From positions 3,658,001 through 3,722,000 of the forward strand of contig NZ_CP022297.1 of the NCBI RefSeq assembly GCF_017310015.1: a DNA stretch of 64,000 nucleotides, read 5' to 3'. Position numbers and translations under genes: made by a program. The notes under the pieces were generated by a model, which worked only from the letters and a program-made list of their open reading frames with translations, was not told where the DNA came from and did not search any database. Below, piece after piece: positions 19,033-28,067 of the stretch (position 1 is its first letter; each line of letters starts with the position of its first letter). The stretch comes from Marinobacterium iners (GTDB lineage Bacteria; Pseudomonadota; Gammaproteobacteria; Pseudomonadales; Balneatricaceae).

Positions 19033-19248
19033 TTAAGACTTGAAGCCACGACCACCGAAACGCTTGTTGAAGCGGTCAACACGGCCGCCAGAAGTCGCTT
19101 CTTTCTGCTTGCCGGTGTAGAACGGGTGGCACTGGCTGCACACGTCGACCAGCATGTCCTGACCCATGGTAGAGCGGGTGTTCATCACGTTGCCGCAAGA
19201 GCAGGTGATGGTAACTTCGTTGTATTCCGGATGGATACCAGCTTTCAT
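19033..19248 (-). CDS. rpmE: 50S ribosomal protein L31 (zinc-binding type)
   Basis: 71-residue large-subunit protein. It carries the zinc ribbon cysteines of the C+ paralogue (CSCG at 16-19 and CSQC at 37-40) and the conserved HPFYTGKQ and RFNKRFG segments. The presence of all cysteines marks the zinc-replete form rather than the Zur-regulated C- paralogue. Monocistronic, with its own promoter and terminator, next to priA as in many gammaproteobacteria. Confidence 0.98.
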   Translation of the reverse strand: MKAGIHPEYNEVTITCSCGNVMNTRSTMGQDMLVDVCSQCHPFYTGKQKEATSGGRVDRFNKRFGGRGFKS

Positions 19249-19370
19249 CTTGAACCTCGATAAAATTGGCGTGCCGCCACCCGGTCGTATTCATTGACGC
19301 CAGGCACCGCACATTTAATAGTCAGCGCTCCAATAGCAGAGCACCGCGATGCTTACAGTTAAGGCGCGAA

Positions 19371-19399
19371 ATTATACGCAGCCGACCCTCTGCGAGCAA
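19371..19399 (-). promoter_or_regulatory. Candidate sigma-70 promoter of rpmE
   Basis: On the minus strand an extended -10 (GCGTATAAT, with TATAAT at 19376-19371) is preceded at 17 bp by TTGCTC (19399-19394). It lies about 120 bp upstream of the rpmE ATG. The remainder of 19249-19504 shows no gene; it should also hold the priA promoter. Confidence 0.55.
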
Positions 19400-19504
19400 G
19401 CCAATTCGCGCGCACCGTTCAACCATTCCCTGTAACGCTCAAAAGCCCTAGACTCGAGGCCACAGCATTGCCGACCGACACCCTTCACTGACAGGACCCC
19501 GATC

Positions 19505-21703
19505 TTGATCTACCGCGTCGCCATTCCAACGCCTCTGCACCGGCTGTTCGACTACCGACCGCCCCTGAATGGGGCCTGTGCCCAGCCGGGTTGCCGAGTA
19601 CGGGTCCCCTTTGGCCGGCGCGAGGCCATTGGCATTCTGGTCTCGATCGAGCACACCAGTGAGTTCCCCCTCGACAAGCTCAAGCCGGTCAGCGAGGTAC
19701 TGGATCAGGCTCCGGTATTCAGTGATGTCCTGTTTGCGCTGACACGCTGGGCCGCCGGCTACTATCAACACCCTCTTGGCGATGCGCTGCAACAGGCCCT
19801 GCCAATACTGCTGCGCCAGGGACAGCCTGCACGCTTTGCACACCAGACACTGTGGCAAGCAGCCCCCGGCGCAACACTGGAGACCGTCAGTGCGCGTGCA
19901 TTCCGTCAGCGAGAGCTGCTGCAACTGCTGCTGGAGCATCCCGGCGGCATCAGCACAGATGCTCTGCGTGCCGAAGGCGGTGATCCGGCACTGCTCAAAT
20001 CGCTGCAGCAGAAGGGACTCGCACAGTCATTCGAGCACCACCCTGACCTGCCGCATGCCGACCTCACCGACGGGGTTATCCGTGAAGCGCCACTGACACT
20101 GCATGATGAGCAGGCACAGGCGGTTGAGGCCATTCGAGCGGCACAGGGTTTCAGCCCTCTGTTGCTTGAGGGCGTCACCGGCTCAGGCAAGACCGAGGTC
20201 TATCTGCAGGCGATTCAGTCCTGCCTTGAGCGCGGCCAGCAGGCACTGGTACTGGTACCCGAGATCGGCCTGACGCCACAGACACTGTCCCGTTTCAAGG
20301 CACGTTTTCGGGTGCCGGTGCTGGCACTGCACTCCGGCATGACCGACCGCCAGCGCCTGGATGCCTGGCTCTGGGCAGATGAAGGCAGCGCCCGCATTCT
20401 GATCGGTACGCGTTCAGCCATTTTCACGCCCCTGAGCCGTCCCGGCCTGATCATTGTGGACGAAGAGCATGACAGCTCGTTCAAGCAGCAGGACGGATTT
20501 CGCTACCATGCCCGCGATCTGGCGATTTTCCGCGCCAATCAGCTCAAGATCCCCGTTGTACTGGGCAGCGCCACTCCGTCACTGGAGAGCCTGCAGAACG
20601 CACGCAGTGGTCGCTATCAGCATCTGCACCTGACCCGTCGCGCCGGCAATGCCACCCCTCCCGTATTCAAACTGCTGGACATTCGACAGCAGACGCTGGA
20701 CGCCGGTCTCTCGGCAGCGTTGATCAGCCAGATCCGATCACATCTTGATCAGGGCACCCAGGTGTTGCTGTTCCTGAACCGACGCGGCTTCTCACCGGCG
20801 TTGATCTGCCACGACTGTGGTACTCCGGTCGACTGTACCCGCTGCGATGCGCGCATGACCCTGCACCGTCAGCCCCCCCACCTGCATTGCCATCACTGCG
20901 ATCGTCAAACACCCATTCCACGCTCTTGCGCTCAGTGCGGCAGCAACCAGCTGCGACCCGCCGGCAGCGGCACCGAAAGGGTAGAAGATCGCCTGCAGGT
21001 ACACTTTCCTGACACCCCCGTATTGCGGGTCGATCGCGACAGCACTCAGCGCAAGCACGCGCTGGAGCGAATCATGCAGCAGGTACATCAGGGCGAGCCC
21101 TGCATTCTCGTGGGCACCCAGATGCTGGCCAAAGGGCATCATTTCCCCAAGGTAACGCTGGTAGCAGTGCTGGATGCGGATGCGGGCCTGTTCAGTGCGG
21201 ACTTTCGCGGCATGGAAAAAACCGCTCAATTGATTCTGCAGGTCGCCGGTCGTGCAGGTCGTGCCGATCACCCCGGTGAAGTGGTGCTGCAAACCCTGCA
21301 TGCAGAGCACCCGATGCTCAATACGCTGGTACACGCCGGCTATGAGGCCTTTGCCAGCGAGGAGTTACAGCTGCGGCATGCCGGTTATCTGCCGCCCTTT
21401 TCCCATCACGCCCTGATCCGAGCCGAAGCCAACCGACAGGGGCTGGCTGAGAGCTTCCTGATCAGCCTGCGTGAACTCGCGCAACAGCAACAGCTGCTGC
21501 CCCAGGGCGTACAGTGCATCGGCCCCTTCCCGGCGGTAATGGAAAAGCGTGCCGGCCTGTTCCGCGCCCAGATGCTGCTGCAAAGCCCGCACCGTCCCGC
21601 GCTGCAGCATGCGCTGCCACTGCTGACCGGGCTGATGCAGGAGCACCCTGAAGCACGCCGGGTACGCTGGAGTATCGACGTCGATCCCATTGACAGTTAC
21701 TGA
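19505..21703 (+). CDS. priA: Primosomal replication restart helicase PriA
   Basis: 732-residue 3'-5' DNA helicase that reloads the replisome at stalled forks. The N-terminal 3'-DNA-binding domain is followed by the helicase core: Walker A LLEGVTGSGKTEVYL, the DEEH box IIVDEEHDSS and motif VVLGSATPSLES. A zinc-binding insert has CHDCG, CTRC, CHHCD and CAQCG. The start is a TTG at 19505 giving (M)IYRVAIPTPLHRLFDY, which aligns with family N-termini. The rpmE-priA divergent pair is conserved. Confidence 0.97.
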   Translation: MIYRVAIPTPLHRLFDYRPPLNGACAQPGCRVRVPFGRREAIGILVSIEHTSEFPLDKLKPVSEVLDQAPVFSDVLFALTRWAAGYYQHPLGDALQQALPILLRQGQPARFAHQTLWQAAPGATLETVSARAFRQRELLQLLLEHPGGISTDALRAEGGDPALLKSLQQKGLAQSFEHHPDLPHADLTDGVIREAPLTLHDEQAQAVEAIRAAQGFSPLLLEGVTGSGKTEVYLQAIQSCLERGQQALVLVPEIGLTPQTLSRFKARFRVPVLALHSGMTDRQRLDAWLWADEGSARILIGTRSAIFTPLSRPGLIIVDEEHDSSFKQQDGFRYHARDLAIFRANQLKIPVVLGSATPSLESLQNARSGRYQHLHLTRRAGNATPPVFKLLDIRQQTLDAGLSAALISQIRSHLDQGTQVLLFLNRRGFSPALICHDCGTPVDCTRCDARMTLHRQPPHLHCHHCDRQTPIPRSCAQCGSNQLRPAGSGTERVEDRLQVHFPDTPVLRVDRDSTQRKHALERIMQQVHQGEPCILVGTQMLAKGHHFPKVTLVAVLDADAGLFSADFRGMEKTAQLILQVAGRAGRADHPGEVVLQTLHAEHPMLNTLVHAGYEAFASEELQLRHAGYLPPFSHHALIRAEANRQGLAESFLISLRELAQQQQLLPQGVQCIGPFPAVMEKRAGLFRAQMLLQSPHRPALQHALPLLTGLMQEHPEARRVRWSIDVDPIDSY

Positions 21704-21784
21704 TTGGCAATTGACCACAGCGAGGCCGTATAATACTCGGTTTATTGCATCATTCTGATCTTCAATTCCAGCCAGAGTACCCCG

Positions 21785-23542
21785 ATGAAAGAACAGATTG
21801 CCCAGTTGATCGAAACGGCGCTCGCCTCCCTGATAGCTGACGGCACCCTGCCGGCCGATATCGCACCGAGCATTCAGGTGGAGAACACTCGCGACAAGTC
21901 GCATGGTGACTTTGCCAGCAACATCGCCCTGACTCTGGCCAAGCCTGCCCGACGCAATCCGCGCGAACTGGCGCAGCAGATCTGTGCCGCACTGCCTGCC
22001 TCCAACAGCGTTGAAAAAACCGAGATTGCAGGCCCCGGGTTCATCAACTTCTTCGTCAGCCAGGCGTCCATCTTTACCGTCGTCGGCGATATTCTTGAGC
22101 AGGGTGACGCGTTCGGTCGCGGACAGCCCAATACCGGACCACGGGTTCAGGTGGAATTTGTGTCCGCCAACCCCACCGGTCCGCTGCATGTGGGACATGG
22201 TCGCGGTGCCGCCTATGGTGCGACCGTGGCCGACCTGCTGGAAGCGGCCGGGGTTGAAGTCGAGCGCGAATACTACGTCAACGATGCCGGTCGTCAGATG
22301 AACATTCTCGCAGTCAGCGTCTGGCTGCGCTATCTGGAGCTGAACGACCAGGAACTGACCTTCCCCAGCAACGGCTACCAGGGCTACTACATCCGTGATA
22401 TTGCTCATGATCTGTTGAAAGCACATGGCGATCGCTTCAACGTCCCCGTTGCCGAGCTGTTCTTCGACATCGTTGCCGATGAGCCTGCCGGTGGCGACAA
22501 GGAACTGCATATCGATGCACTGATCGAGCGCGCACAGCAGATGCTGGCTGATGACTACGAACATGTCTTCAACGCAGGTCTTGACGCCATTCTGGGTGAT
22601 ATCCGTGAGGATCTGTCCGAATTCGGTGTTGATTATCAGGTCTGGTTCTCCGAGCGCTCACTGACCCACAGCGGCGATGTTGAACGTGCACTGGAGCAAC
22701 TGGAAGCGCGGGGCTATCTGTATGAGCAGGAGGGCAACCTCTGGTTCCGCTCCACCGATTTCGGCGACGACAAGGACCGTGTGGTCAAGCGCGCCAACGG
22801 CCAGACCACCTATTTTGCATCCGATATTGCCTACCACATGAACAAGTTCGAGCGCGGATTTGATCAGGTGGTCAACATCTGGGGTGCCGATCATCACGGC
22901 TACATCACCCGCGTCAAGGCGGCGATTCAGGCGCTGGGATACGATCCCGAAAAGCTGGTGGTCAAACTGGTTCAGTTTGCCATCCTCTACCGTGGCAGTG
23001 AGCGTGTACAGATGTCCACGCGATCCGGCTCTTTCGTCACCCTGCGCGAGCTGCGCAATGAAGTGGGCAACGATGCCTGCCGCTTCTTCTATGTGACCCG
23101 CAAGGCCGATCAGCATATGGATTTCGATCTGGAACTGGCCAAATCCGAGTCCAAGGACAACCCGGTGTACTACATTCAGTACGCCCACGCCCGTGTCTGC
23201 TCGGTACTGCGCAAGCTGGAAAGCGAAGGCATGGCCTGGGACAAGGCCGCCGGTCTTGAGGCACTGGAGCGACTGGAGAGTGAAACCGAAAAGGATCTGG
23301 TGATGCAGCTGGGCAAATACCCGGAAACCCTGCAGCACGCGGCACTCAACTTCGAGCCGCACGTGCTGGCCAACTATCTGCGTGATCTGGCAGGTGATTT
23401 CCACACCTGGTACAACGGCCACAAGCTGATCATCGACGATACCGAGCTGCGTAACGCCCGTCTGACGCTGAGCGTGGCCGTGCGTCAGGTGCTGGCCAAC
23501 GGCCTGAAGCTGCTGGGTGTATCCGCACCGGAGCAGATGTAA
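21785..23542 (+). CDS. argS: Arginyl-tRNA synthetase
   Basis: Class I aminoacyl-tRNA synthetase of 585 residues (E. coli 577) that charges tRNA-Arg. It has the N-terminal Add-1 domain, the HIGH-type motif HVGH in NPTGPLHVGHGRG, the Rossmann core, and the C-terminal anticodon-binding DALR domain. A TATAAT box at 21729-21734 lies about 50 bp upstream but its -35 is unclear (TTGGCA at 19-bp or TTGACC at 12-bp spacing). The next gene starts 2 bp after the stop. Confidence 0.98.
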   Translation: MKEQIAQLIETALASLIADGTLPADIAPSIQVENTRDKSHGDFASNIALTLAKPARRNPRELAQQICAALPASNSVEKTEIAGPGFINFFVSQASIFTVVGDILEQGDAFGRGQPNTGPRVQVEFVSANPTGPLHVGHGRGAAYGATVADLLEAAGVEVEREYYVNDAGRQMNILAVSVWLRYLELNDQELTFPSNGYQGYYIRDIAHDLLKAHGDRFNVPVAELFFDIVADEPAGGDKELHIDALIERAQQMLADDYEHVFNAGLDAILGDIREDLSEFGVDYQVWFSERSLTHSGDVERALEQLEARGYLYEQEGNLWFRSTDFGDDKDRVVKRANGQTTYFASDIAYHMNKFERGFDQVVNIWGADHHGYITRVKAAIQALGYDPEKLVVKLVQFAILYRGSERVQMSTRSGSFVTLRELRNEVGNDACRFFYVTRKADQHMDFDLELAKSESKDNPVYYIQYAHARVCSVLRKLESEGMAWDKAAGLEALERLESETEKDLVMQLGKYPETLQHAALNFEPHVLANYLRDLAGDFHTWYNGHKLIIDDTELRNARLTLSVAVRQVLANGLKLLGVSAPEQM

Positions 23543-23544
23543 GC

Positions 23545-24174
23545 ATGGCAAAACAGGACTACGGCCAGAAGCGTCGCAGCGGCAGCAGCGCCAGTCGCAA
23601 GCCGGCACGCCAGCCAGCACCGCGGCGTGCACCTCCTCCGCCCCCCCCCCGACGTCTGCCTCTGGGCCTGACGCTGGTCACTCTGGCGGTGGTAGCCGGG
23701 CTGGCTTATCTGCTGTACTTCCTGCTGAATACGCCTCCGGACGCTGCCGCACCGGCAACAGAACCGGCCGCCAAAGCGGTGCAGCCAGCACCTGCCAAAC
23801 CGGCAGTCAAATCCGAGCCGGTGCCGGTGGTCGAGCCGAAGGAAAGCCGTTTCGAGTTTTACGAGAAGCTGCCCAAGGCAGAAATCGTGGCACCCAAGGT
23901 CGAGGCCTACAAGTCAACGCCCAAAGACGCCGTTATGGAGCACCGCTATCTGCTGCAGGCAGGATCCTTCCGCGACCCGGCCGATGCCGAGCGTATGCGG
24001 GCCCGGCTGATCCTTGAAGGGCTGCCGGGTGTACGCACTGACCGCAGCGAAGGCAGCAACGGTACCTGGTATCGAGTCCGCATCGGGCCGTTTGATAACC
24101 GGACCGCCATGAACCAGGCCAGCAACCGACTCGGCAAGCTGAGCATCATCCCGATGGAAGTCCGGATCGACTGA
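23545..24174 (+). CDS. SPOR-domain protein, FtsN-like
   Basis: 209-residue bitopic membrane protein. A basic, proline-rich cytoplasmic N-terminus (many Arg/Pro from 10-50) precedes one transmembrane helix (about 51-70, LTLVTLAVVAGLAYLLYFLL). A low-complexity Ala/Pro periplasmic linker follows, then a C-terminal SPOR domain (HRYLLQAGSFRDPADAERMR to the end) that binds septal peptidoglycan. The position between argS and hslV is that of the FtsN-like protein in pseudomonads. FtsN identity is likely but rests on position and architecture. Confidence 0.85.
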   Translation: MAKQDYGQKRRSGSSASRKPARQPAPRRAPPPPPPRRLPLGLTLVTLAVVAGLAYLLYFLLNTPPDAAAPATEPAAKAVQPAPAKPAVKSEPVPVVEPKESRFEFYEKLPKAEIVAPKVEAYKSTPKDAVMEHRYLLQAGSFRDPADAERMRARLILEGLPGVRTDRSEGSNGTWYRVRIGPFDNRTAMNQASNRLGKLSIIPMEVRID

Positions 24175-24187
24175 TCCGGGCTTCCCC

Positions 24188-24215
24188 CTTGAAATCCACC
24201 CGCATGCATCCATAT
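24188..24215 (+). promoter_or_regulatory. Sigma-32 type heat-shock promoter of hslVU
   Basis: CTTGAAA (24188-24194) followed after 15 bp by CCATAT (24210-24215) closely matches the sigma-32 consensus CTTGAAA-N13-17-CCCATNT. It lies 35 bp upstream of hslV, whose heat-shock control is established in E. coli. Confidence 0.75.
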
Positions 24216-24250
24216 CTCTTTCAATTATCGGGCTGAAGGATTTTTCTGTT

Positions 24251-24790
24251 ATGACAACGATAGTATCAGTACGCCGTGGCGATCAGGTTGTGGTCGGCGG
24301 TGACGGTCAGGTTTCGCTTGGCAATACCGTGATGAAAGGCAGTGCACGCAAGGTCAATATGCTGGCCAAGCACAAGGTGATCACCGGCTTTGCCGGGGGC
24401 ACTGCCGATGCCATCACCCTGCGCGACCTGTTCGAGCAGCAACTGGACAAACACCAGGGCAATATTGTCAACGCCGTGATTCATCTGGCTCGCGAATGGC
24501 GTTCCGACCGGGTTCTGCGCCGGCTGGAGGCTCTGATGCTGGTTGCGAATCATGAAAAGACCTATCTGATTTCCGGCAATGGTGACGTGATCGAGCCCGA
24601 AGATGGCGTTATCGCCATCGGCTCCGGTGGCAACTTTGCCCTCGCCGCCGCCCGCGCACTGGTGGACAACACAGACCTGAGTGCCCGTGAGATTGTTGAA
24701 AAAAGCCTGCACATTGCGGCCGGCATCTGTGTCTTCACCAACGACAACCTGACCATCGAACAACTGGCGAACAGCCGCGAGGAGAAGTGA
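24251..24790 (+). CDS. hslV: ATP-dependent protease subunit HslV
   Basis: Proteolytic subunit of the HslUV (ClpQY) protease, 179 residues. After Met removal the N-terminal Thr (MTTIVSVRRGDQ) is the catalytic nucleophile. Conserved segments GDGQVSLGNTVMKG, GFAGGTADA and IGSGGNFALAAARAL are present. Forms a double hexamer capped by HslU. Its stop is 2 bp before the preferred hslU start. Confidence 0.98.
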   Translation: MTTIVSVRRGDQVVVGGDGQVSLGNTVMKGSARKVNMLAKHKVITGFAGGTADAITLRDLFEQQLDKHQGNIVNAVIHLAREWRSDRVLRRLEALMLVANHEKTYLISGNGDVIEPEDGVIAIGSGGNFALAAARALVDNTDLSAREIVEKSLHIAAGICVFTNDNLTIEQLANSREEK

Positions 24791-24792
24791 AT

Positions 24793-26130
24793 ATGTCCAA
24801 CATGACCCCGCGCGAAATCGTGCATGAGCTTAACCGCCACATCATCGGTCAGGACGATGCCAAGCGCTCTGTCGCCATCGCGCTGCGCAACCGCTGGCGC
24901 CGCATGCAGTTGAATGAAGAACTGCGACCGGAAGTGACACCGAAAAACATCCTGATGATCGGCCCCACCGGCGTGGGCAAGACCGAAATCGCCCGTCGCC
25001 TGGCCAAACTGGCCAATGCCCCCTTTATCAAGGTGGAAGCCACCAAGTTCACTGAGGTGGGCTACGTGGGCCGTGATGTGGAAACCATCGTGCGCGACCT
25101 GACCGAGATGGCCGTGAAGATGGTGCGCGAACAGGCGATGGAGCAGGTGCGCTTCCGTGCCGAAGAAGCCGCCGAAGAACGTATTCTGGATGCCCTGCTG
25201 CCGCCAGCCCGCCCGACCGGCTTTGGTGACGAGCCGCAGCCGAGCAAGACCGACAGCGCCACCCGTCAGGTATTCCGCAAGAAACTGCGTGAAGGCCAGC
25301 TGGATGACAAGGAGATCGATGTCGAAGTGGCTCAGCCGCAGGTGGGTGTCGAGATCATGGCCCCTCCGGGCATGGAAGAGATGACCAGCCAGCTGCAGAA
25401 CATGTTTTCCAACCTGGGGCAGGAGCGCAAGAAAAGCCGCCGCCTGAAGGTCAAGGAAGCGTTCAAGCTGCTCACCGATGAGGAGGCCGCGGCACTGGTC
25501 AAGGAAGAAGAGACCAAGCAGAAAGCGGTCGAGATGGTGGAACAGAACGGTATCGTGTTCCTCGACGAGATCGACAAGGTGTGCAAGCGCTCCGACAACG
25601 GCAGTGGTGATGTCTCCCGCGAAGGCGTACAGCGTGACCTATTGCCGCTGATTGAGGGCTGCACCGTCAGCACCAAATATGGCATGGTGAAAACCGATCA
25701 TATTCTGTTTATCGCCTCCGGTGCCTTCCATCTGGCGCGTCCGTCAGACCTGATCCCCGAGCTGCAGGGCCGCCTGCCGATCCGTGTCGAGCTGAATGCA
25801 CTGACGCCAGAGGACTTCCGTCGCATTCTCACCGAACCCAAGGCATCACTGACCGAGCAGTACAAGGCGCTACTGGCCACCGAAGGTGTCAGCATCGACT
25901 TCAGCGACGACGGTATCGCCCGCATCGCCGAGCTGGCGTTCCAGGTCAACGAAAAGACCGAGAACATCGGTGCGCGCCGCTTGCACACCATGATGGAGCG
26001 TCTGCTGGATGAGCTGTCCTACATGGCCTCCGACAAATCGGGTGAAACCGTTCTGATCGATGCCGCGTATGTGGATCAGCAACTTGGCGAGTTGAGCCAG
26101 GACGAGGACCTGAGTCACTACATCCTCTGA
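24793..26130 (+). CDS. hslU: ATP-dependent protease ATPase subunit HslU
   Basis: AAA+ unfoldase of HslUV. The ATG at 24793 gives MSNMTPREIVHELNRHIIGQ, matching the E. coli start; a GTG at 24787 overlapping the hslV stop is less likely. Walker A GPTGVGKTEIARRL, Walker B GIVFLDEIDKV, the intermediate I-domain (about 110-240) and the sensor-2 arginine in NIGARRLHT are visible. The C-terminal peptide ends DEDLSHYIL, which inserts into HslV. Confidence 0.98.
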   Translation: MSNMTPREIVHELNRHIIGQDDAKRSVAIALRNRWRRMQLNEELRPEVTPKNILMIGPTGVGKTEIARRLAKLANAPFIKVEATKFTEVGYVGRDVETIVRDLTEMAVKMVREQAMEQVRFRAEEAAEERILDALLPPARPTGFGDEPQPSKTDSATRQVFRKKLREGQLDDKEIDVEVAQPQVGVEIMAPPGMEEMTSQLQNMFSNLGQERKKSRRLKVKEAFKLLTDEEAAALVKEEETKQKAVEMVEQNGIVFLDEIDKVCKRSDNGSGDVSREGVQRDLLPLIEGCTVSTKYGMVKTDHILFIASGAFHLARPSDLIPELQGRLPIRVELNALTPEDFRRILTEPKASLTEQYKALLATEGVSIDFSDDGIARIAELAFQVNEKTENIGARRLHTMMERLLDELSYMASDKSGETVLIDAAYVDQQLGELSQDEDLSHYIL

Positions 26131-26140
26131 TGACAACCCG

Positions 26141-26161
26141 GCCGGGGCACCGTGCCCCGGC
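26141..26161 (+). other. GC-rich inverted repeat after hslU
   Basis: GCCGGGGCAC-C-GTGCCCCGGC, a perfect 10-bp dyad 10 bp past the hslU stop. There is no T run, so it is not a standard terminator; it may be a processing or stability hairpin between hslU and the DUF971 gene. Confidence 0.6.
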
Positions 26162-26177
26162 ATACCGGAGCCACACC

Positions 26178-26558
26178 ATGACCATACAGGTTCCCCTGCC
26201 CTCCGATATCCGCCTGCACCTCAAGTCTCGCACCCTGGAGCTGGTTTATGCCGATGGCACCTTTGAACTCACGGCCGAGTTCCTGCGGGTACACTCACCC
26301 TCTGCCGAAGTACGCGGCCACGGCATCGGCAACGGTGTACTGCAGACCGGCAAAAAGCATGTTGGCATCAAGGGTGTTGAACCCGCCGGCAACTATGCGC
26401 TGAAAATCACGTTTGATGACGGTCATGACTCCGGGCTGTACACCTGGGAATATCTGCATGACCTGGCCCATAATCAGGCCGACTACTGGCAGCGCTACCT
26501 GGATCAGCTCAAGGCCGCCGGTGCCTCCCGCGACAACGGTCTGATCGCGCGTGGCTAG
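26178..26558 (+). CDS. DUF971 family protein (GBBH-like N-terminal domain)
   Basis: 126 residues from the ATG at 26178 (MTIQVPLPSDIRLHLKSRTL). The frame is open back to 26130, but that start would read through the inverted repeat. The protein is the small domain also found at the N-terminus of gamma-butyrobetaine hydroxylase, recognised by LRVHSPSAEVRGHG, YALKITFDDGHDSGLYTWEYL and the following WQRYLDQL. Stand-alone members are common downstream of hslU in gammaproteobacteria. Function is unknown; links to Fe-S or metal metabolism have been suggested for relatives. Confidence 0.85.
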   Translation: MTIQVPLPSDIRLHLKSRTLELVYADGTFELTAEFLRVHSPSAEVRGHGIGNGVLQTGKKHVGIKGVEPAGNYALKITFDDGHDSGLYTWEYLHDLAHNQADYWQRYLDQLKAAGASRDNGLIARG

Positions 26559-26635
26559 TCCCCGCAACCGGTGCGACAAACGCCGACATGCGGAGTAGAA
26601 TGCCCTCTAACAGAGTTTAAGTCGGACAGAACAGC

Positions 26636-27394
26636 ATGTCAGAGCAGAAAGAGAACAAGACCACTCACTTCGGCTATCAGGATGTACCGGTTGAAGAGAA
26701 GGTTAAACGTGTGGCCGATGTTTTTCACTCGGTTGCAGGCAAGTATGACCTGATGAATGACCTGATGTCCGGCGGCGTTCACCGTCTGTGGAAGCGCATC
26801 ACCATCGACCAAAGCGGTGTGCGCCGGGGCCACAAGGTGCTCGATATCGCCGGCGGAACCGGCGATTTGACGCGCAAGTTTGCCCGTATGGTGGGCCATG
26901 AGGGCAAGGTCATCCTGGCCGACATCAACGACTCCATGCTGAAGGTGGGCCGCGACAAGCTGCTGAATTCAGGCGTGGGCGGTAATGTGGAATATGTTCA
27001 GGCCAACGCCGAATGCCTGCCATTTGAAGACAACACCTTTGATGTCATCACCATCGCCTTTGGTCTGCGTAACGTGACCGATCAGAATGCGGCGATCGCC
27101 TCGATGCTGCGGGTCCTCAAGCCCGGCGGTAAGCTGATGATTCTGGAGTTCTCGAAGACCAATAACCCGGCCTTTACCAAGCTGTATGACTTCTATTCCT
27201 TCAACATCCTGCCGCAGATCGGCAAGGTGGTTGCGGGTGACGCCGACAGCTACCGTTATCTGGCCGAGTCGATCCGCAAACATCCGGATCAGGAAACGCT
27301 CAAGGGGATGATGGAGCAGGCCGGCTTCGTCAACTGTCGCTACCAGAACATGACCGGCGGCGTGGTCGCGCTGCATACCGGCATCAAGCCCTGA
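26636..27394 (+). CDS. ubiE: Ubiquinone/menaquinone C-methyltransferase UbiE
   Basis: 252-residue SAM-dependent C-methyltransferase of ubiquinone (and menaquinone) synthesis. Motif I is VLDIAGGTGDLTRKF and the family signatures YDLMNDLMSGGVHRLWK and LKPGGKLMILEFSK are present. It is followed after 14 bp by ubiJ, the expected partner. Confidence 0.98.
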   Translation: MSEQKENKTTHFGYQDVPVEEKVKRVADVFHSVAGKYDLMNDLMSGGVHRLWKRITIDQSGVRRGHKVLDIAGGTGDLTRKFARMVGHEGKVILADINDSMLKVGRDKLLNSGVGGNVEYVQANAECLPFEDNTFDVITIAFGLRNVTDQNAAIASMLRVLKPGGKLMILEFSKTNNPAFTKLYDFYSFNILPQIGKVVAGDADSYRYLAESIRKHPDQETLKGMMEQAGFVNCRYQNMTGGVVALHTGIKP

Positions 27395-27408
27395 GCGGAG
27401 GTCTCTGC

Positions 27409-28035
27409 ATGGTAACGGGGATGATCGGCGCAACACTGCTGACACTGGCAGAAGAAAGTCTCAACCGGATTCTGGCTCAGGACCCGCTTACACTGCAGCG
27501 GCTTGATGCCTTGTCAGGCCGCGAAATCGCCGTTCATTGCACCGCTCCCGAATTTCAGGTCTATCTGCTGCCTCACGCACAGGGCATCGACCTGCTGGGT
27601 CAAAGTGCCACGGCTGCTGATGTCACCCTGCACGGATCGGCACTTAACCTGATGCGCCTGCCCTCCGCCGGCAATGCGGTTCTGTTCGGGCAGGGTGTTC
27701 GTATCGAGGGTGACAGCGCCCTGGCGCACAAGCTGCAGCGGATTCTGGCCGACAGCCAAATCGATTGGGAAGCCTGGCTTGGCAATCTGATCGGCGATAC
27801 GGCCGCACACCCGCTGGCACAATTGCTGCGCAACACGAGTCAGCAGCTGCAGCACACGGGTTCAAGCCTCATGCACAGCCTGGAAGAGTACCTGCACGAA
27901 GAAGCACGACTGCTGCCCACACGGGTCGAGATTGAAATCGCACAGGACGAGGTCGATGCCCTGCGCGCCGCCACCGATCGACTGGACGCCCGTATCAGCC
28001 GACTTGAACGGCTGCGTACCTCAGCGAAAGACTGA
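27409..28035 (+). CDS. ubiJ: Ubiquinone biosynthesis accessory factor UbiJ
   Basis: 208-residue protein with an N-terminal SCP2/sterol-carrier-like lipid-binding domain (about 20-115) and a C-terminal coiled coil (VDALRAATDRLDARISRLERL). In E. coli UbiJ organises the soluble ubiquinone-biosynthesis complex with UbiK. Its position directly after ubiE supports the call. The usual third gene, ubiB, is not next; an acyltransferase gene is found instead. Confidence 0.92.
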   Translation: MVTGMIGATLLTLAEESLNRILAQDPLTLQRLDALSGREIAVHCTAPEFQVYLLPHAQGIDLLGQSATAADVTLHGSALNLMRLPSAGNAVLFGQGVRIEGDSALAHKLQRILADSQIDWEAWLGNLIGDTAAHPLAQLLRNTSQQLQHTGSSLMHSLEEYLHEEARLLPTRVEIEIAQDEVDALRAATDRLDARISRLERLRTSAKD

Positions 28036-28067
28036 CCTTCCTTGATGCCCTCCCCGAGACCCTTTGC

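Noticed and set aside
21365..22564. 399-residue minus-strand open frame spanning priA and argS
   Set aside because: Covers the ends of two unambiguous genes on the other strand and resembles no protein family.
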